Shown here in pieces: positions 51,272 to 54,440 of a stretch of 54,440 bases of DNA. The stretch spans positions 1 through 54,440 of the forward strand of contig CAILUG010000024.1 of NCBI GenBank assembly GCA_903837345.1, written 5' to 3'. A program made the translations under genes and the position numbers. Under the pieces are notes generated by a model. The model did not search any database. It was not told where the DNA came from and worked only from the letters and a program-made list of their open reading frames with translations. Each line of letters opens with the position of its first letter. Position 1 is the first letter of the stretch. The DNA comes from an uncultured Gammaproteobacteria bacterium (lineage in GTDB: Bacteria > Pseudomonadota > Gammaproteobacteria > Pseudomonadales > Pseudohongiellaceae).

Positions 51272-52702
51272 TCAGCTTGCCTGTACCGGAAATACCAGTT
51301 TGAACAATGCCCCGGTTTCACAGGGCGCCACTTCTATGATGCCTCGATTGGCATTGACGTATTCCTGCACGATGGCAAGACCAAGACCCGTACTCTTGAT
51401 CAGGCTGCGGGCAGGTGTATTGCCCTGATAAAAGGCCTGGAATACCAGTTCACGCTCTTCCGGCGCAATGCCCGGCCCCTGATCTTCCACTTCCAGCACC
51501 ATACGCTCATCCTGGCGTTGCCATCGCAACCAGATGGTACCCCGTTCCGGCGAATATTTGATGGCGTTGGTGAGGAGATTATCGACAATCACCCGCAACT
51601 GTTCAGCATCGCCGCGCACCACCAGTTTTTCCAGTCGGGTTTCGACGTGCAAACCTGCTGTCTGCAACGCAAACTCATGATTGGCCACCACTGACTCAAT
51701 GATCTGATCCATCCTTACATCCTGCGGTGCCGCGTTGAGAATGGACTGGATCTCGCGGTGATACCGCAGCAGCTCGTCAATCAGCCCCTGCAGACGCTGG
51801 CAATTGTTGTTGTTGATGGCCAGCAATTTGAGCTGGTCTGGATTGACCGGTCCCGCCACGCCATCACGCAACAAGGCCACACTTTCCTGGATTGATGCCA
51901 GCGGCGTTTTCAGTTCATGCGAAACATGCCGGAAAAACGCCGTGCTTTGCTGCTCGAGTTTATGCAGACGGCTGCGCAGCCAATCCAGGCTGTTGCCCAG
52001 ATGGCGCAAGTCGGCCGGTCCCTGCACAGCAATACTCGCGTCATAGCTGCCACTGCCGAGCTTGTTGATGGCTTTTTCCAGCTGCCCGAGCGGCCTGGTA
52101 ATCAAGGTGGTAAACAACGCGGCGAGGCCGAGTGCTGTCAGTGTGAGCACTATCGCCTGCCCCTGCAGAAAACCCTGGGTACTGGCGATTTCCTGCCGGA
52201 TTGCATTCAGCTGCAGAGCTGTCCAGTTGCCAAGCAGGTCCGACAGTTGCAACGCCTGCTCACGCAGGTTTTGATAATTGCCCTGGATCATTTCTGCCGA
52301 AGAGCCCGTCACCAGCTTCTGGTAATACCCTGCTTCTTCCCTGCGCATCGCGCTTATTTCCGCATTGATACCATCATCAAGACCCAGCGAGGACAAGCGG
52401 CCGGCCGCACCGGCAAAGCTGCTCTGCCGTTCGCGATAGACCTTGAGCAGGTTCTTGTCTGCCGTGATCTGGTATTGGCGGGCATTGCGTTCCATTGCAG
52501 TGGCCTGTTCTATGATCACGCGCACGGCTTCGGTGCCGGCAGCCGACAGGTTCAGCACCCGCTGACTGCGCTCACCCAGTGCATTGATCTGGCGGGCGGT
52601 GATAAACAAGGCCACGATCAGGATGCCGGCCACCATCAGGAAGCCGGTAACAGTCAATTGCAGAATAGAGCGTGGTTTGAATGACAGTTTGTTGAGTAAC
52701 AT
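51272..52702 (-). CDS. glrK: Sensor histidine kinase GlrK
   Basis: The 476-residue kinase phosphorylates GlrR. TM1 is about 13-36, a periplasmic helical sensor follows (about 37-180), and TM2 is about 182-202. HAMP (about 203-255) leads to the HisKA motif FRHVSHELKTPLAS with H262. The catalytic domain has the N box DNLLTNAIKYS, DQGPGIA, and STGLGLAIV. The sensor region is rich in charged helices, as in QseE/GlrK. Operon order glrK-qseG-glrR matches E. coli. It is divergent from the N-acetyltransferase gene with 35 bp between. Confidence 0.92.
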   Translation of the reverse strand: MLLNKLSFKPRSILQLTVTGFLMVAGILIVALFITARQINALGERSQRVLNLSAAGTEAVRVIIEQATAMERNARQYQITADKNLLKVYRERQSSFAGAAGRLSSLGLDDGINAEISAMRREEAGYYQKLVTGSSAEMIQGNYQNLREQALQLSDLLGNWTALQLNAIRQEIASTQGFLQGQAIVLTLTALGLAALFTTLITRPLGQLEKAINKLGSGSYDASIAVQGPADLRHLGNSLDWLRSRLHKLEQQSTAFFRHVSHELKTPLASIQESVALLRDGVAGPVNPDQLKLLAINNNNCQRLQGLIDELLRYHREIQSILNAAPQDVRMDQIIESVVANHEFALQTAGLHVETRLEKLVVRGDAEQLRVIVDNLLTNAIKYSPERGTIWLRWQRQDERMVLEVEDQGPGIAPEERELVFQAFYQGNTPARSLIKSTGLGLAIVQEYVNANRGIIEVAPCETGALFKLVFPVQAS

Positions 52703-52737
52703 GGGGCCGACTCTACCATAGGACGGACAGCCCCTTC

Positions 52738-53562
52738 ATGAGCTACTCCCCGTTAACAACTGCTGAACTCGACCGTTATTTCGCCCGCATTGCGTATCAG
52801 GGATCGCCCCGGGCTGACATTGGCACCCTGGCAGCCCTGCACTATCTGCATCCGCTTGCCATTCCCTTTGAAAACCTGGACAGCTGGAGTGGTCACACAC
52901 CACTCCTGGATGAAGCTGCCGTTTTCACCAAACTGGTGGACGCGGGACGCGGCGGTTATTGCTTCGAACACAACCAGTTGTTCCTGCGTGCGCTGTTGGC
53001 GCTTGGCTTCAATGTACAGACACTGGCTGCGCGGGTGATCCAGCCCGGGCAACCTTTGCCACGCACACACAAGGTATTGCTGATCCAAACCGGGCAAGGT
53101 CCCGTACTGGCAGATGTCGGCTTTGGCGGCATGACGATGAGTGCACCCTTGCAGCTGTATCTGCGGGGGCAGCAAACCACACCCCATGAACCCTGGCAGA
53201 TAGAAGCGGATGACAATGAATACGTGACCAGTGCACAAGTGCTTGGTGAGTGGTCGCCGAAATTCAGGTTCAGCCTGCAACCGCAAACAACCAGGGATTA
53301 TGAAATGGCGAATTGGTACGTTGCCAATCATCCGTCCTCCCGCTTTCGCAATGACCTGATCGCGGCGCGCGTGTCAGCAGCGGGACGCCATGCATTGCTC
53401 AATACCCGGCTGATGTTCCATCAGCACAACCAGGGGTCCGAACAGACCGAGCTCGGCAGTCCGGCGGAAGTGGCAGCAGCACTGAACCAGGTGTTCGGCA
53501 TCAACACCACTGCCATCATTGGTCTGGAGCAGAAACTGGCCAAGCTTTTCACTGATTCCTGA
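52738..53562 (+). CDS. nat: Arylamine N-acetyltransferase
   Basis: NAT transfers acetyl from acetyl-CoA to arylamines and hydrazines. The 274-residue enzyme has the catalytic triad C75 (GRGGYCFEHN), H111 (RTHKVL) and D126 (LADVGFGG). The family start DRYFARI and IPFENLD are also clear. Length matches bacterial NATs. It follows the glrK divergent promoter and precedes yhhQ by 43 bp. It could detoxify aromatic amines, consistent with the aromatic theme, but this is inference. Confidence 0.93.
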   Translation: MSYSPLTTAELDRYFARIAYQGSPRADIGTLAALHYLHPLAIPFENLDSWSGHTPLLDEAAVFTKLVDAGRGGYCFEHNQLFLRALLALGFNVQTLAARVIQPGQPLPRTHKVLLIQTGQGPVLADVGFGGMTMSAPLQLYLRGQQTTPHEPWQIEADDNEYVTSAQVLGEWSPKFRFSLQPQTTRDYEMANWYVANHPSSRFRNDLIAARVSAAGRHALLNTRLMFHQHNQGSEQTELGSPAEVAAALNQVFGINTTAIIGLEQKLAKLFTDS

Positions 53563-53605
53563 GCAATACTGTGTCCATACCGTCCAACATTTGAGTAGAT
53601 GAACC

Positions 53606-54322
53606 ATGCGACAGTATCGTTATTACGATTTCCTGATGGCTGCCTTTGTCACGGTATTGCTGTGCTCCAATCTGATCGGGCCTGCCAAGGTGGGCTACAT
53701 CAGCTTTCCGTTTCATCTGCCCCTGCTTGGCGACAATCTGAGCTTCGGCGCCGGCAATCTGTTTTTCCCGCTCGGTTACATCTTTGGTGATGTGCTGACG
53801 GAAGTCTATGGCTATGCGCGGGCGCGCAAGGTGATCTGGGCCGGATTCGGGGCCATGATATTTGCCTCAGTGATGGCCTGGGTCATCGTCTATCTGCCAC
53901 CTTCACCTGCCGAGCCATTCAACCAGCAGGTGCAACCAGCCGTGGAAATATTGTTCGGCAACACCTGGCGCATAGTACTGGCTTCCATCGTGGCATTCTG
54001 GGCCGGCGATTTCGTCAACTCGTTCGTGATGGCCAAAATGAAAGTGCTGACACAGGGGCGCAAGCTGTGGACCCGCACCATCGGTTCCACCATTGTTGGC
54101 CAGGCGGTGGACAGCGTGCTGTTTTACCCGGTGGCCTTTGCCGGCATCTGGAGTTTTGACACCTTGCTGGCGGTGATTTTGTTCAACTGGGGTTTCAAGA
54201 TCACCGTGGAAATCCTGATGACGCCGGCAACCTACTGGATCGTCAACAGGCTCAAGCAAGCCGAAAGTGAAGATTATTTCGACACTGACACCGACTTCAC
54301 TCCATTCTCTCTCAAGGTTTGA
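53606..54322 (+). CDS. yhhQ: Queuosine precursor transporter YhhQ
   Basis: The 238-residue protein belongs to the VUT/COG1738 family that imports 7-cyano- or 7-aminomethyl-7-deazaguanine for queuosine synthesis. The first helix begins YYDFLMAAFVTVLLCSNLIGP. The motifs GNLFFPLGYIFGDVLTEVYGY and AFWAGDFVNSFVMAKMK, and the later RTIGSTIVGQAVDS, are diagnostic. About six helices are visible, with an acidic C-tail. Long-hairpin copy F starts 43 nt after the stop. Confidence 0.93.
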   Translation: MRQYRYYDFLMAAFVTVLLCSNLIGPAKVGYISFPFHLPLLGDNLSFGAGNLFFPLGYIFGDVLTEVYGYARARKVIWAGFGAMIFASVMAWVIVYLPPSPAEPFNQQVQPAVEILFGNTWRIVLASIVAFWAGDFVNSFVMAKMKVLTQGRKLWTRTIGSTIVGQAVDSVLFYPVAFAGIWSFDTLLAVILFNWGFKITVEILMTPATYWIVNRLKQAESEDYFDTDTDFTPFSLKV

Positions 54323-54364
54323 ACCTTTTATTTTAGTTCAGCGCACAGCCGCTGGCGGGGACAC

Positions 54365-54440
54365 GGTTCGTCGACACGCCGTGAACCCATCCCTGGGGGC
54401 TCGTCTGCAGCCGTCCCTGGCTGCAGACGGTCGCCGAACC
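54365..54440 (+). repeat. Long-hairpin 3'-end element, copy F (type III)
   Basis: The arms GGTTCGTCGAC (54365-54375) and GTCGCCGAACC (54430-54440) pair at 10 of 11 positions. They enclose ACGCCGTGAACCCATCCCTGG and a perfect 11-bp inner hairpin CGTCTGCAGCC / GGCTGCAGACG (54402-54429). Word order matches copies A-E, but arms and inner stem are unrelated in sequence. The right flank is cut by the window end. It is in the same sense as yhhQ. Confidence 0.8.

Overview
This 54.4 kb window looks like chromosomal DNA of a Gammaproteobacterium, probably aquatic and heterotrophic. Evidence for the class is the glrK-qseG-glrR trio, the holD-rimI pair, the fpr gene divergent from a FinR-like LysR gene, pilU, dinG, sbcB, prfC and an E. 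coli-type pyrB. I cannot name a genus. Apart from one IS3-type end at base 1 and one AT-rich HNH gene near 44.5 kb, the DNA looks like core chromosome.

Layout. 1-3300 (minus): end of an IS3-family element abutting a truncated secreted-protein gene, then an SDR oxidoreductase and a lipoprotein PQQ/heme c alcohol dehydrogenase. 3.3-10 kb: a small Cys-rich protein, SGNH hydrolase, exported VOC protein, a LysM protein with M15-like residues, FmdB-type zinc ribbon, an Hpt-REC-REC regulator, a periplasmic cyclophilin and CysC. 10-17 kb (minus): DinG, an acyltransferase, exonuclease I and a secreted matrixin-like metalloprotease. 17-20 kb (plus): PyrB, PilU, DedA. 20-25.3 kb (minus): PrfC, an unknown acidic protein and a GAF-fused PilB/GspE-like ATPase. 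25.5-30.3 kb: HisC, RimI, HolD, MscL, tRNA-Gly(CCC). 30.6-40.6 kb: gallate dioxygenase, DUF6152 protein, tRNA-Pro(CGG), a second PQQ/heme c dehydrogenase, RlmI, an alpha/beta hydrolase, an NTF2-like protein, an isoquinoline-oxidoreductase-type molybdenum subunit and an AEC transporter. 40.8-43.9 kb: a large TonB-dependent receptor. 45-54.4 kb: DUF1993, Fpr/FinR, TerC, a 59-residue secreted peptide, GlrR-QseG-GlrK, arylamine N-acetyltransferase and YhhQ.

Metabolic theme: two periplasmic quinohemoprotein dehydrogenases, a gallate ring-cleavage dioxygenase, a molybdenum hydroxylase subunit, an SDR, arylamine N-acetyltransferase and a large TonB receptor suggest oxidation of alcohols, aldehydes and plant-type phenolics. 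That coherence is inference. No PQQ biosynthesis gene and no [2Fe-2S] partner for the molybdenum subunit is present.

Most unusual content: six copies of a roughly 75-112 nt long-hairpin element (19926-20037, 20124-20227, 44114-44218, 44877-44980, 49066-49177, 54365-54440). All share a sense-strand core around RTCCCTGTAG plus an inner hairpin. Their outer arms differ between copies yet stay complementary within each copy. All six lie 11-190 nt downstream of a stop codon, on the same strand relative to that gene. A second family consists of three gap-free 75-nt repeats that each read as 25 codons from ATG; two start at the U-tract of an intrinsic terminator. Two hairpin copies in opposite orientation flank the HNH gene. 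I consider these 3'-end modules the best candidate for something undescribed here.
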